From Amycolatopsis keratiniphila subsp. keratiniphila (GTDB taxonomy: Bacteria; Actinomycetota; Actinomycetes; Mycobacteriales; Pseudonocardiaceae), in NCBI RefSeq assembly GCF_001620365.2, contig NZ_LQMT02000003.1, positions 61,340-113,453 of the forward strand: a stretch of DNA of 52,114 nt, given 5' to 3'. The position numbers and the translations under genes were made by a program. Below, piece by piece: positions 33,077 to 42,065 of the stretch. The notes under the pieces are model-generated. The model saw only the letters and a program-made list of their open reading frames with translations. It ran no database searches and was not told where the DNA came from. Positions within the stretch are counted from its first letter, which is position 1. The number at the start of each line of letters is the position of its first letter.

Positions 33077-34021
33077 CTAGGCCCGCAGGAGGGCATCGCC
33101 AAGTTCGGTGCGCCGGTAACGGACTTCGCGGCCGCGCCGCCGGGTGTCGAGCAGGCCTGCGGCGTGCATCGCGGTGAGGTGCTGCGAGACCGTCGGCGCC
33201 GAGAAGCCCAGCCGTCGGGCCAGTTCGGTGGTGCTCGCGGGTTCGTTGAGCGTCGTGAGCAGCGCGGCCTTCGTCCGGCCGAGTACTCCGGCGAGTGCGC
33301 CGGGCGGGCGTTCGGGGTCCGACCAGAGTTCGGCAACACCGCGGGCCGGATACAGCAGCGAAGGCTGCCACGGCTCCATCGTGATCACCCCGACCGAAGG
33401 CCACGCGAAGACGCCGGGAATCAGCAAGAGCCCGCGACGGTCGAGGTGGACGCGGCCGCGTTCCTTCATCTCGATCACCAGGACGTCGTCGACCAATCGC
33501 ACCCTCGGGTGGATGTCCTCCAGTACCAGCGCGATCCCGCCGGCGGCCAGCCGTCGTGAGCGTTCCTCGATGTCGGCGACGAGGAACCGGCGCATCCGCG
33601 GCCAATGAGGTTCGACCAGTTCGGTCCAGGCGATCTCCATCTGGTCCGCCAGCAGATCCCTCGCCACGGCCGGATCTTCGGGGAGCCCGCTCAGGTCGGC
33701 GTCTACTTTGGACAGCTCATGGGCGACCTGCTCCGGCGCCGTGCGGCGGATTTCGGCGAGCTGGGCGGACGCCGTGGTCTCCGGGCCGCTCGGCGGCGGG
33801 CTGAGGAAGTCGGTGATGTAGTGCCGCGCGCTCATCACCTTGGCGAAGCCGTCGATGGGCAGGTCCGGCAGTTTCGCGGCCGCCTCGCGCAGCCACGGCA
33901 GATGACTCGGATGCCCGCGCCGTCCGAGCAGGGTCTGCATCGCGCCCATGGTCTCGTCGAGCGGGGAGATGCCGAAGCGGACGCGGTTGGCGCTCTCGGC
34001 GGTCAGCACCAGCTCGATCAT
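33077..34021 (-). CDS. ArsR-type HTH regulator with a DUF5937 domain
   Basis: The 314-residue protein has a helical N-terminal sensor-like domain of about 220 residues. A winged helix follows near residues 240-310 (LLTTLNEPASTTELARRLGF, then APTVSQHLTAMHAAGLL and RRRGREVRYRRT), a clear ArsR fold. No metal-binding cysteine cluster is seen, so it is unlikely to sense metals. It is divergent from an MFS exporter gene with a perfect dyad between them, which suggests it represses both itself and the exporter. Confidence 0.88.
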   Translation of the reverse strand: MIELVLTAESANRVRFGISPLDETMGAMQTLLGRRGHPSHLPWLREAAAKLPDLPIDGFAKVMSARHYITDFLSPPPSGPETTASAQLAEIRRTAPEQVAHELSKVDADLSGLPEDPAVARDLLADQMEIAWTELVEPHWPRMRRFLVADIEERSRRLAAGGIALVLEDIHPRVRLVDDVLVIEMKERGRVHLDRRGLLLIPGVFAWPSVGVITMEPWQPSLLYPARGVAELWSDPERPPGALAGVLGRTKAALLTTLNEPASTTELARRLGFSAPTVSQHLTAMHAAGLLDTRRRGREVRYRRTELGDALLRA

Positions 34022-34023
34022 CG

Positions 34024-34043
34024 GATTAGGCTATTACCTAATC
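34024..34043. promoter_or_regulatory. Perfect 20-base dyad, probable ArsR operator, with overlapping -10
   Basis: GATTAGG (34024-34030) and CCTAATC (34037-34043) flank a 6-base spacer. On the minus strand TAGCCT (34033-34028) ends 6 bases before the regulator's ATG, so the operator covers a leaderless-type -10. The dyad begins 2 bases upstream of that ATG. Confidence 0.75.
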
Positions 34044-34081
34044 AATGGGCTCGCTGGCCCGGGGTCGGCAATGTTCGTGGC

Positions 34082-35224
34082 ATGACGTTGCTGCGTAATT
34101 CCGGGTATTGGCGCTGGTCGGCGGGGGTGCAGCTGAACCGGCTGCCCGCCACGATGGCGCCACTGGCCTTCACCGTGCTGACCACCGCGACGACCGGTTC
34201 GTACCGGCTCGGCGGGATCATGATGGCCGTCTTCGTCGCCGCCGAGATGGTCGGCGCCGTGCCGACCGGACGGCTGCTCGACCGCGTCGGCCCCGCCCGC
34301 GGTCTCGTCGTGCTGCTTCCCCTGGTCGCCGCCGGGCTGTTCCTGCTGGCCGCGGTCGCCTCCGCCGGAGCCCCGGACTGGGTGATGCTCGCGCTGGCGA
34401 TCCCGCCTGGACTGGTCGCGGGTGGGCTGAACGGCGGTTTCCGGACCCTGCTCGCCGGGACGGTGACCGAAGAGGAGTTGCCGAGGGCCGTTTCGGTGGA
34501 CGCGATGATCCTCGAAGGCGTGATCGTCGGCGGACCGCTGCTGGTGGCGCTCCTGGCGACGTCCGGGCCTGCCGTCCCTGTCCTGGCGATGGCCGTCGTC
34601 GCCCTGATCGCGGCGCTGCTCGTGCCGCGGCGGACCGTCCGGCGAGATCCACAAAGGACAGTCGAGCGGCAGTCGATCCCGGTCGCCGCCTGTGTGCCCT
34701 GGCTGGCGGGGTTGTTCACCGTCGGGCTCCTGCTGTCGACCATCGAAGTCGGGCTGCTGCCGCTCGTCCAGCGCCTCGGCGCCCCGGATTCGGCGACGGC
34801 GATCGTCATCGTCGTGTTGTGCGCCGCCAGCATCACCGGGAGCGCGCTCTACGCGGCGCGCGGGAAGGTCGGCGATCCGCGGCTGTTCCTGGCCGGTTTC
34901 GTGCTCGGCGGGATCGTCGTTTCGGCGGGTTTCGGGTGGGCCGGGCTGCTCGGCGGGGTCGCGCTGATCGGGCTCTGCACCGGCCCGCTGATGGCCGTCT
35001 CGTCGGTCAACCTGCAGAAGCTGCTGCCGGTACGCCGCCGGTCGGAGGGGTTCTCGCTGGCCTTCACCGTGCAGGCGTCCGGCTTCGGGCTGGGCTCGCT
35101 GGCGATCGGTGTCCTGCCGGTCTGGCTGTGCCCCCTTCTCGGTGTCCTTGCGGCCCTCGTCTCCTGTGCGATGCTGGTGGCACGCCCCAGGCGAGCTATT
35201 GGCACGCCGTCAGTAACGTCGTAG
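34082..35224 (+). CDS. MFS transporter, drug-efflux type
   Basis: The 380-residue membrane protein has about 12 hydrophobic helices. It starts LLRNSGYWRWSAGVQLNRLP and has the loop motif GAVPTGRLLDRVGPARG, as in actinobacterial exporters of the EmrB/Bcr or YcaD type. It pumps an unknown substrate, perhaps the inducer of the divergent ArsR regulator. The ATG at 34082 fits the conserved N terminus; the longer frame crosses the regulator gene antisense. No clear ribosome site is present. Confidence 0.85.
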   Translation: MTLLRNSGYWRWSAGVQLNRLPATMAPLAFTVLTTATTGSYRLGGIMMAVFVAAEMVGAVPTGRLLDRVGPARGLVVLLPLVAAGLFLLAAVASAGAPDWVMLALAIPPGLVAGGLNGGFRTLLAGTVTEEELPRAVSVDAMILEGVIVGGPLLVALLATSGPAVPVLAMAVVALIAALLVPRRTVRRDPQRTVERQSIPVAACVPWLAGLFTVGLLLSTIEVGLLPLVQRLGAPDSATAIVIVVLCAASITGSALYAARGKVGDPRLFLAGFVLGGIVVSAGFGWAGLLGGVALIGLCTGPLMAVSSVNLQKLLPVRRRSEGFSLAFTVQASGFGLGSLAIGVLPVWLCPLLGVLAALVSCAMLVARPRRAIGTPSVTS

Positions 35225-35257
35225 CCTGGGCTTTGAGCCGAGACACGGGAGAAGTCG

Positions 35258-36760
35258 ATGACCGCAGTCCAGCCGAAGCCGACCGCGCACAGCGTGGGGG
35301 AGACCTTCGATTCCCTCAGCCCGGCGACCGACGAGGTCGTCGGCACCTACCCGGTGCACAGCAAGGAGGACGTCCGCGCCGCCATCGCCCGCGCGAAGGA
35401 CGCCGCCGCATGGTGGGCCGGGCTCGGCTACGACGGCCGCGCCGAACGTCTGCGCCGCTGGAAGGGCGTCATCACCCGCAGGCTGCCGCAGCTGTGCCAG
35501 GTCGTGCGCGACGAGACCGGGAAGCCGATCGCCGACGCGCAGCTGGAGAGCGTCCTCGCCATCGAGCACATCGCGTGGGCCGGCAAGCACGCGCGCAAGA
35601 TCCTCGGCAAGCAGCGACGCGCGGCCGGGCTGATGATGTCGAACCAGGCGGCGACGGTGGAGTACCAGCCGCTCGGCGTCGTGGGCGTGATCGGCCCGTG
35701 GAACTACCCCGTGTTCACCCCGCTCGGCTCCATCGCCTACGCGCTCGCCGCCGGCAACACCGTCGTCTTCAAGCCCAGCGAGTACACGCCCGGCGTCGGG
35801 AAATGGCTGGTCGACGCGTTCAACGAGGTCGTCCCGGAATGGCCGGTGCTGCAGCTGATCACCGGCTTCGGCGAGACGGGCGCTTCGCTCGTCACAGGTG
35901 GCGTCGACAAGATCGCCTTCACCGGTTCGACCGGGACGGGCAAGAAGATCATGGCCGCGGCCGCCGAGACGCTGACCCCGGTGATCATCGAGGCCGGCGG
36001 CAAGGACGCCGTCCTCGTCGACGCGGACGCCGACCTGGAGGCCGCCGCGGACGCGACCGTCTGGGGCGCGTTCTCCAACTCGGGCCAGACCTGCATCGGC
36101 GTCGAGCGCGTGTACGTCCACGAGCGCGTGCACGACGAGTTCGTCGCGAAGGTCGTCGAGAAGTCGAAGGACGTGCGGGCCGGCTCGGACGCGGCCGCGC
36201 AGTACGGCCCGGTGACGATGCCTTCGCAGCTCTCGGTGATCAAGCGCCACATCGCGGACGCCATCGAACGCGGCGGCAAGGCGCTGGTCGGCGGTGTCGA
36301 CGCGGTCGGCGACCGCTACGTGCAGCCGACGGTGCTCGTCGACGTGCCCGAGGACTCCGCGGCCGTGCAGGAGGAGACGTTCGGCCCGACCGTCACCATC
36401 GCCAAGGTCCGCGACATGGACGAGGCCGTCGAGAAGGCCAACGACACGAAGTACGGCCTCGGCTCGACGGTGTTCTCGAAGTCGCGCGGCCTCGAACTGG
36501 CCGGACGGCTGCGCACCGGCATGACGGCGATCAACGCACCGCTTTCGTTCGCCGGTATCGCTTCGCTGCCCTTCGGTGGCGTCGGCGATTCGGGCTTCGG
36601 CCGGATCCACGGCCCGGAAGGCCTGCGGGAGTTCGCCCGCCCGAAGGCCGTGGCACGGCAGCGGTTCACCGCCCCGATCGTGCTGACTTCGTTCTCCCGC
36701 AAGGAAAAGACCGACGCTCTGGTGGCGAAGCTGATCACCGTGCTGCACGGGAAACGCTGA
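35258..36760 (+). CDS. Aldehyde dehydrogenase
   Basis: The 500-residue NAD(P)-dependent enzyme has VIGPWNYPVFTPLGSIAYALAAGN as the substrate/NAD region. It has NAD loop FTGSTGTGKKI, the catalytic Glu in IIEAGGKDA and the catalytic Cys in NSGQTCIGVERVYV. The EETFGPTVTIAKV motif also fits. It resembles succinate-semialdehyde/coniferyl-type enzymes, but substrate is uncertain. The ATG follows GGGAGAAG. It is convergent with a GMC oxidoreductase gene; a joint alcohol-to-acid route is possible. Confidence 0.93.
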   Translation: MTAVQPKPTAHSVGETFDSLSPATDEVVGTYPVHSKEDVRAAIARAKDAAAWWAGLGYDGRAERLRRWKGVITRRLPQLCQVVRDETGKPIADAQLESVLAIEHIAWAGKHARKILGKQRRAAGLMMSNQAATVEYQPLGVVGVIGPWNYPVFTPLGSIAYALAAGNTVVFKPSEYTPGVGKWLVDAFNEVVPEWPVLQLITGFGETGASLVTGGVDKIAFTGSTGTGKKIMAAAAETLTPVIIEAGGKDAVLVDADADLEAAADATVWGAFSNSGQTCIGVERVYVHERVHDEFVAKVVEKSKDVRAGSDAAAQYGPVTMPSQLSVIKRHIADAIERGGKALVGGVDAVGDRYVQPTVLVDVPEDSAAVQEETFGPTVTIAKVRDMDEAVEKANDTKYGLGSTVFSKSRGLELAGRLRTGMTAINAPLSFAGIASLPFGGVGDSGFGRIHGPEGLREFARPKAVARQRFTAPIVLTSFSRKEKTDALVAKLITVLHGKR

Positions 36761-36774
36761 CGCTTCTCCCTCGG

Positions 36775-36831
36775 ATGTCATGAAAGGGTCGTTCCTGACG
36801 AAAAACGTCAGGAACGACCCTTTCATGACAT
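36775..36831. repeat. ATGAAAGGG-type hairpin (copy A3) with a changed inner stem
   Basis: Arms 36775-36800 and 36806-36831 pair perfectly over 26 bases with an AAAAA loop. The inner stem has CCTGACG instead of CAGGACG, and the other arm carries the matching change. It lies between the convergent aldehyde dehydrogenase and GMC genes, so it could terminate both. Confidence 0.93.
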
Positions 36832-36837
36832 TTGGCG

Positions 36838-38418
36838 CTACTTGCCCCGGATGAGGTCCGCGGCCTTCTCCGCCACCATGATCGTCGGCGCGTTCGTGTT
36901 CCCGCGCGGCACCACGGGCATCACCGAAGCGTCCACCACCCGCAGCCCCTCCACCCCGCGCACCTTCAGCGACGGATCGACGACGGCGTTCTCGCCCGTC
37001 CCCATCGAGCAGGTCCCCACCGGGTGGTACAGCGTCTGCGTCTTCTCGCGCACGTAGTCGGCCAGTTCGTCGTCGGTCAGGTCGTGCCGCTCCGGCAGGA
37101 ACGGCTTGTCCAGATACCGCGCCAGCGGACCGGACTTCCCGATCTCCACCAGCGCGCGCATCCCGGCGAGCATCTTCTCCATGTCCACGGACTCCGCGTA
37201 GTAAGCCGGATCGATTTCGGGTTTCCACAAGGGATTCCCCGACTTCAACCGCAGACGTCCCCGGCTCGCGACGTCCACGAGGGTCGCCGCCGACGTGAAG
37301 CCCGGCACCGTCGGCTCGCGCATCCCGTTGTCGTAGAACAACGTCGGCGCGACGTGGATCTGCATGTCCGGCGGCGAAACCCCGTCCGCCGCGGGGAAGA
37401 ACGCGCCCGCCTCGCCGATGTTCGAAGCCAGCGGGCCGCGTTTGGTGAGCTGGTAGCGCACCAGGCCGGCGGGTGTCGCCGCGTCCACCAGGTCGGTGGT
37501 GCCGCGTGTGGACCAGATGATCCCGCAGGCCGGGTGATCGTGCAGGTTGTCGCCGACCCCCGGAAGCGCGGCCACGACGTCGATCCCGTGCTCCCGCAGG
37601 TGTTCCGCCGGGCCGACGCCGGAGAGCATCAGCAGTTGCGGTGAGTTCACCGCGCCACCACTCAGCAGAACCTCGGTCGACGCACGCACGGTCGTCTCGG
37701 CACCTCGGTCCAAATAGGACACACCGACCGCGCGAGTGCCTTCGAAGACGACGCGGGTGGCTTGCGCGTTGGTCCGCACGGTGAGGTTCGGGCGTGACAA
37801 CGCCGGCCGCAGGTACGCGTCGGCCGTCGACCAGCGGCGGCCCTTCTTGCAGGTCACCTGGTAGACGCCGGCGCCCTCCTGCGAATCCCCGTTGAAGTCG
37901 TCGGTGCGCTTGAGGCCCCAGGCGACCGCGGAATCCACCCAGGCGAGGGAAAGTTCGTGGGTGAAGCGGCGGTCCTCGACGTTCAACGGGCCGTCGGTGC
38001 CGTGCAGCGGCCCGCCGAGCCGCTGGTTTCCCTCCGCCCGTTTGAAGTACGGAAGGACGTCGTCGAAACCCCAGCCCTCGGCGCCGTGCCCGTCACGCCA
38101 GCCGTCGTAGTCCGCGCGGTTGCCGCGGATGTAGATCATCGCGTTGATCGACGAGCAGCCGCCGAGCGTCTTCCCGCGCGGCCAGTACAGCGACTGGCCG
38201 GTGTGCTTCTGCTCGACCGTCTCGTAGTTCCAGTCCCACTTCGTCTTGAACAGACCGGGGAACGCGGCGGGGATGTGGATCTCGTCGGCGTCGTCCTCGC
38301 CACCCGCTTCGAGCAGGAGCACCCGCGCCGACGGATCCTCGCTCAGCCGGTTCGCCAGTACGCATCCCGCGCTGCCCGCGCCGACGATCACGTAGTCGAA
38401 GGAGTCCTGATCGGCCAC
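36838..38418 (-). CDS. GMC family FAD oxidoreductase (choline dehydrogenase-like)
   Basis: The 526-residue protein has the FAD-binding DYVIVGAGSAGCVLANRL, LYWPRGKTLGGCSSINAMIYIRG, VLLSGGAVNSPQLLMLSGVGP (GMC signature 2) and the C-terminal HPVGTCSMG and NTNAPTIMVAEKAADL, with the active-site His and Asn. Choline dehydrogenase and alcohol oxidases share this fold; the true alcohol is unknown. The GTG at 38418 follows AGGAGG. Confidence 0.93.
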   Translation of the reverse strand: MADQDSFDYVIVGAGSAGCVLANRLSEDPSARVLLLEAGGEDDADEIHIPAAFPGLFKTKWDWNYETVEQKHTGQSLYWPRGKTLGGCSSINAMIYIRGNRADYDGWRDGHGAEGWGFDDVLPYFKRAEGNQRLGGPLHGTDGPLNVEDRRFTHELSLAWVDSAVAWGLKRTDDFNGDSQEGAGVYQVTCKKGRRWSTADAYLRPALSRPNLTVRTNAQATRVVFEGTRAVGVSYLDRGAETTVRASTEVLLSGGAVNSPQLLMLSGVGPAEHLREHGIDVVAALPGVGDNLHDHPACGIIWSTRGTTDLVDAATPAGLVRYQLTKRGPLASNIGEAGAFFPAADGVSPPDMQIHVAPTLFYDNGMREPTVPGFTSAATLVDVASRGRLRLKSGNPLWKPEIDPAYYAESVDMEKMLAGMRALVEIGKSGPLARYLDKPFLPERHDLTDDELADYVREKTQTLYHPVGTCSMGTGENAVVDPSLKVRGVEGLRVVDASVMPVVPRGNTNAPTIMVAEKAADLIRGK

Positions 38419-38520
38419 GGTGCCTCCTGCTGCTCGCCCGGTGTTGACGCCCCGCCAATGGGCTCATCTTGGCCCAGCGCCGCGCTCCGAGCATCCCCCA
38501 GACGAAGGATCGGTGCGAGC

Positions 38521-39294
38521 TCAGTCGGAGTCGGGTGAAAAAGAGGTCACGCAGGGGCCGCCCTCGGCGTCGTCCTCGGTCTCGACGCGGCCGGGGTTCC
38601 GGACGCCGTCGACCTCGCCCGACAGGTGCAGGATCGTCTGCTTCGCGGTGGTCAGCACGTCGGCGTTGTCGACGGTGTACCGCGCCTCACCGTGGATGAT
38701 CTGCTGCACGCCCTCGCGGGTCGTGTCCGGCACCTTCTCGCACAGCACGGACAACGCCGCCGGGATGTCGCGCGCGTTGATCGCGTCGACGAACTTGTTC
38801 CCCGCCTCTTCCCCGGTCTTGACGTCCGGTCGGGGCGACGGCTTCGTCTCCAGGCTCGGCAGCGGCTCGGGCTCGCCGCCGACCTTGGCGTCGCGCACGC
38901 ACCAGCCGTCCTCGCCGGGGATCATCGCGATCCCGACGGTTTGACCCCCGAGGGTGAACGCGGCCGAGTACTCCTGCGGCGCACGCTGATGCGTGGGCGT
39001 GCTCAGCTGTGCGCCTTCGGAGACGGCCGCCATCTGCTCGAAGGTGTAGGACCGCTTCGAGCGGATCGGGCACCAGAGCTGACTGACGCGACCCTCGCCG
39101 ACGCCGTTCACGAACGACTGGCCCAGCTGCTCGGGCGTCGCACGCGAGGTGGTGTCGGGCTTGGTCTTGAAGAACCCCGGCGTCACGAAGCCGGTGAACG
39201 CGACACCGCCCGCGATCAGGACGAAGACCAGCGCCAGCGTGATCCAGAGCCCGGTCTTCGACTTCTTCGGCGGTGCGTACTGCCCGTAGGTCAT
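38521..39294 (-). CDS. Membrane-anchored protein with extracytoplasmic domain
   Basis: The 257-residue protein has a short cytoplasmic Tyr/Pro segment (MTYGQYAPPKKSKTG), one transmembrane helix at about 17-36, then a domain with Cys residues in LWCPIRSKR, GWCVRDA and VLCEKVP. It shares the PKSKTG-helix-TGFV-PGF layout with the protein at 48117, so the two are paralogues. Function is unknown. A TACGGT ends 6 bases before the ATG at 39294; the longer frame would run into purS. Confidence 0.8.
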   Translation of the reverse strand: MTYGQYAPPKKSKTGLWITLALVFVLIAGGVAFTGFVTPGFFKTKPDTTSRATPEQLGQSFVNGVGEGRVSQLWCPIRSKRSYTFEQMAAVSEGAQLSTPTHQRAPQEYSAAFTLGGQTVGIAMIPGEDGWCVRDAKVGGEPEPLPSLETKPSPRPDVKTGEEAGNKFVDAINARDIPAALSVLCEKVPDTTREGVQQIIHGEARYTVDNADVLTTAKQTILHLSGEVDGVRNPGRVETEDDAEGGPCVTSFSPDSD

Positions 39295-39300
39295 GCGGCA

Positions 39301-39318
39301 ACCGTAGTGAAGTAGGCT
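39301..39318. promoter_or_regulatory. Divergent -10 elements between the membrane protein and purS
   Basis: On the minus strand TACGGT (39306-39301) precedes the membrane protein ATG by 6 bases. On the plus strand TAGGCT (39313-39318) lies 42 bases before purS, leaving room for a leader with an AAGGAG ribosome site. So the two strands appear to use different start modes. Confidence 0.4.
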
Positions 39319-39360
39319 CGGGCGGTACCCACGACCTGCGTGAATAAGGAGCAGCCTGCC

Positions 39361-39600
39361 GTGGCCCGAGTCGTCGTCGACGTCATGCCCAAGCCCGAAA
39401 TCCTCGACCCGCAGGGCCAAGCCGCGCTCGGCGCGGCCGGTCGTCTCGGCTTCACCGGGATCACCGGGATCCGTCAGGGCAAGCACTTCGAGATCGAGGT
39501 CGACGACTCCGTCGACGACGCGACGCTCGAAAAGATCGCCGAAGGTTTCCTCGCGAACCCCGTCATCGAGCAGTGGACCATCAAGCGGGTGGACGCGTGA
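39361..39600 (+). CDS. purS: FGAM synthase subunit PurS
   Basis: The 79-residue protein has [28 protein letters not shown], and [10 protein letters not shown]. It is the small subunit that, with PurQ and PurL, makes formylglycinamidine ribonucleotide. AAGGAG lies 9 bases before the GTG at 39361; a start at 39340 is possible but adds residues not seen in PurS. It overlaps purQ by 4 bases (GTGA). Confidence 0.96.
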   Translation: MARVVVDVMPKPEILDPQGQAALGAAGRLGFTGITGIRQGKHFEIEVDDSVDDATLEKIAEGFLANPVIEQWTIKRVDA

Positions 39601-40274
39601 GCGCCCGCATCGGGGTCATCACCTTCCCCGGCACGCTCGACGACGGCGACGCGGCCCGCGCGGTCCGCTACGCCGACGCCGAGGCCGTGCCGCTGTGGCA
39701 CGCGGACGAGGACCTGAAGGGTGTCGACGCGGTCGTCGTCCCCGGTGGCTTCTCCTACGGCGACTACCTGCGCGCCGGCGTCATCGCCCGGTTCGCGCCG
39801 GTGATGTCGTCGGTGATCGAGGCCGCCCACAAGGGCATGCCGGTGCTGGGCATCTGCAACGGCTTCCAGATCCTGTGCGAGGCCGGGCTGCTGCCGGGCG
39901 CGATGATCCGCAACGCGGGCCTGCACTTCATCTGCCGCGACCAGTGGCTGCGCGTCGAGAACACCGAGACCGCGTGGACCACCCGGTACGACAAGGGTGC
40001 CGAGATCCTCATCCCGATGAAGAACATCGACGGCTGCTTCGTCGCCGAGCAGAACACGCTCGACGAGCTGGAGGGTGAGGGCCGCGTGGTGTTCCGCTAC
40101 GTCGGCGGCAACCCGAACGGCTCGCGTAACGACATCGCCGGGATCCGCAGCGAGAACGGCCGCGTCGTCGGGCTCATGCCGCACCCGGAGCACGCCATCG
40201 ACGCCCTCACCGGGCCGTCGGATGACGGGCTCGGCATGTTCTACAGCGCCGTGGACGCGCTCGTCTCCGCCTGA
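39597..40274 (+). CDS. purQ: FGAM synthase glutaminase subunit PurQ
   Basis: The 225-residue class I glutamine amidotransferase supplies ammonia to PurL. It has [14 protein letters not shown], the nucleophile Cys in GICNGFQIL, and the His-Glu pair in MPHPEHAID. The GTG at 39597 overlaps the purS stop, so the two subunits are translated together. PurL is encoded 3.5 kb away, separated by the ABC exporter genes on the other strand. Confidence 0.98.
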   Translation: MSARIGVITFPGTLDDGDAARAVRYADAEAVPLWHADEDLKGVDAVVVPGGFSYGDYLRAGVIARFAPVMSSVIEAAHKGMPVLGICNGFQILCEAGLLPGAMIRNAGLHFICRDQWLRVENTETAWTTRYDKGAEILIPMKNIDGCFVAEQNTLDELEGEGRVVFRYVGGNPNGSRNDIAGIRSENGRVVGLMPHPEHAIDALTGPSDDGLGMFYSAVDALVSA

Positions 40275-40279
40275 GCCAA

Positions 40280-40336
40280 ATGTCATGAAAGGGTCGTTCA
40301 GGACATCTTTCGTCCTGAACGACCCTTTCATGACAT
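40280..40336. repeat. ATGAAAGGG-type hairpin (copy A4)
   Basis: Arms 40280-40304 and 40312-40336 pair perfectly over 25 bases with a 7-base loop. The hairpin lies between the convergent purQ and ABC exporter stops, 5 bases from one and 1 base from the other. A two-way terminator is likely. Confidence 0.93.
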
Positions 40337-40337
40337 C

Positions 40338-42065
40338 TCAGGAGGCGGCGGCGACCAGGGCGGCGTAGGGCCCACCAGCCGCCAGCAGCTCCGCATGGGA
40401 GCCCAGCTCGGTCACCCGGCCACCCTCGATCACCGCGACCCGGTCCGCCGCGGCCGCCGTGTGCAGCCGGTGCGCGATCGCGATCACCGTGCGCCCTTCG
40501 AGCACCGCGCTCAACGACCGCTCCAGCTCCCGCGCCGAACCCGTGTCCAGCAGCGACGTCGCCTCGTCCAGCACCAGCGTGTGCGGATCGGCCAGCACGA
40601 CCCGCGCCAGCGCGAGCTGCTGCGCCATCGCCGCCGGGACGGCGACCGCCCCGGCCCCGACCTTCGTGTCCAGTCCGTCCGGCAGGCTCGCGACCCACTC
40701 CGACGCGCCGACCGAGGCCAGCGCGGCCAGCAGCCGTTCGTCGGTCCAGTCACCGGCCGGGAGCGTGAGGTTGTCCCGCAAAGTCCCCGCGAACACGTGC
40801 TGCTCCTGCGTCAGCAGCAGAACCTCGCCGCGCAGGACGTCGTCCGGCAGCGTCGACACCTCGGCACCGCCGATCCGCACCGAGCCCGACGTCGGCGCCG
40901 ACATCCCGGCCAGCAGCCGTCCCAGCGTCGACTTGCCCGCCCCGGACGGCCCGACGATCGCCAGCCGCTCACCGGCGGGCACCCGCAGGTCGATCCCGTG
41001 GAGCACTTCGCGGTCCGCGTTGTAGCCGAAGCGCACGTCGCGGACCTCGATGTCCTGGCCGCGGGGCGCCTCCGAAGTCCCACCTGAAGACCCAGCAGGC
41101 CGGACACCCAGCAGCCGCCGCAGCGAGACCCCCGCCACCTGGATATCCGCGAGCCAGAACAGTGCCTCGTTCAGCGGACCCGTCATGACCTGCGAATACA
41201 GCAGCATCGCGGTGATCGTGCCGAGCCCTTCCCAGCCGTTCGAGTAGGCGAGCAGGCCCAGCCCGAGCATCACCGGCACCGGCAGCACGTAACTGATCTC
41301 CAGCGACGGGATCCACCGCATCTGCAGCGCCCGGACCTTGCGCTCGCCCAGCATCGACGCGTCGAGACCGTCGTGTCCGGTCCGGATCCGGCGGCCGGTG
41401 AGATTCAGCGCCTCGGCCGTCCGCGCGCCCTCCGCGGTCTCGTGCGTGGTGGACTGCAGCTCGGACCACTTGTCCAGCATCCGCCGCATCACGTCCGGGA
41501 TCCGCCGCTGGTACCAGATGTTCACCGGCACCAGCAGCGGCAGCGCGACCAGCAGGCCCAGCGCCAGGAACGGGGACGTGATCACCATCGCCACCACGGT
41601 GAACACCACCGTGACCGCGGCGATCAGGATCTCCGGCGCGCCGAAGCGCACCGCGTGGTCGATACGGCTGACGTCGGTGGTCGCCCGGCTGAGCAGGTCA
41701 CCGGTGCCCGCGGCCTCGACCGTCCCGAGCGGCAGGTTCAGCGCGTTCCCGACGAACTCCTCGCGGTTCTTCGCCAGGATCCGCTCACCGAACACCCTCG
41801 CGCGAAGCCGCGCCAGGCCCTTGAACCACGCCTGAGCGCCCAGCACCACCACGAACGCGATCGCCAGCCAGGTGATCGTGGCGGTCGTCGTGCCTTCGAC
41901 GACCTCGTCCACCAGCGCGCCCAGCAGTCGCGGCCCGGCCAGCCCGATCGCGGTCGCGACGCAGAACAGGCCGAGCATCACGGAGAACTCGCGCTTGTTG
42001 GCGCGCGCGGTCTCCCTGATCCATCGTCGAACGTCCTTCTTGTCTGCCAGCGGCAGCTTTTTCAT
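40338..42065 (-). CDS. ABC exporter subunit, degenerate signature motif
   Basis: The 575-residue protein is a membrane domain (six helices) joined to an ATPase domain. It has an intact Walker A GPSGAGKST, Q-loop TQEQHVFAGTL, Walker B TLVLDEATSLLD and H-loop AIAHRL. The usual LSGGQ is replaced by AVPAA in AGAVAVPAAMAQQLALAR. With its partner it gives one working ATP site. The ATG at 42065 overlaps the partner's stop (ATGA). Cargo is unknown; lipids, peptides or drugs are typical. Confidence 0.92.
   Translation of the reverse strand: MKKLPLADKKDVRRWIRETARANKREFSVMLGLFCVATAIGLAGPRLLGALVDEVVEGTTTATITWLAIAFVVVLGAQAWFKGLARLRARVFGERILAKNREEFVGNALNLPLGTVEAAGTGDLLSRATTDVSRIDHAVRFGAPEILIAAVTVVFTVVAMVITSPFLALGLLVALPLLVPVNIWYQRRIPDVMRRMLDKWSELQSTTHETAEGARTAEALNLTGRRIRTGHDGLDASMLGERKVRALQMRWIPSLEISYVLPVPVMLGLGLLAYSNGWEGLGTITAMLLYSQVMTGPLNEALFWLADIQVAGVSLRRLLGVRPAGSSGGTSEAPRGQDIEVRDVRFGYNADREVLHGIDLRVPAGERLAIVGPSGAGKSTLGRLLAGMSAPTSGSVRIGGAEVSTLPDDVLRGEVLLLTQEQHVFAGTLRDNLTLPAGDWTDERLLAALASVGASEWVASLPDGLDTKVGAGAVAVPAAMAQQLALARVVLADPHTLVLDEATSLLDTGSARELERSLSAVLEGRTVIAIAHRLHTAAAADRVAVIEGGRVTELGSHAELLAAGGPYAALVAAAS

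Noticed and set aside
35258..38418. Aldehyde dehydrogenase and GMC oxidoreductase as a choline-to-betaine operon
   Set aside because: The genes are convergent, not co-transcribed, and neither has clear betaine-specific features. The link is possible but unsupported.
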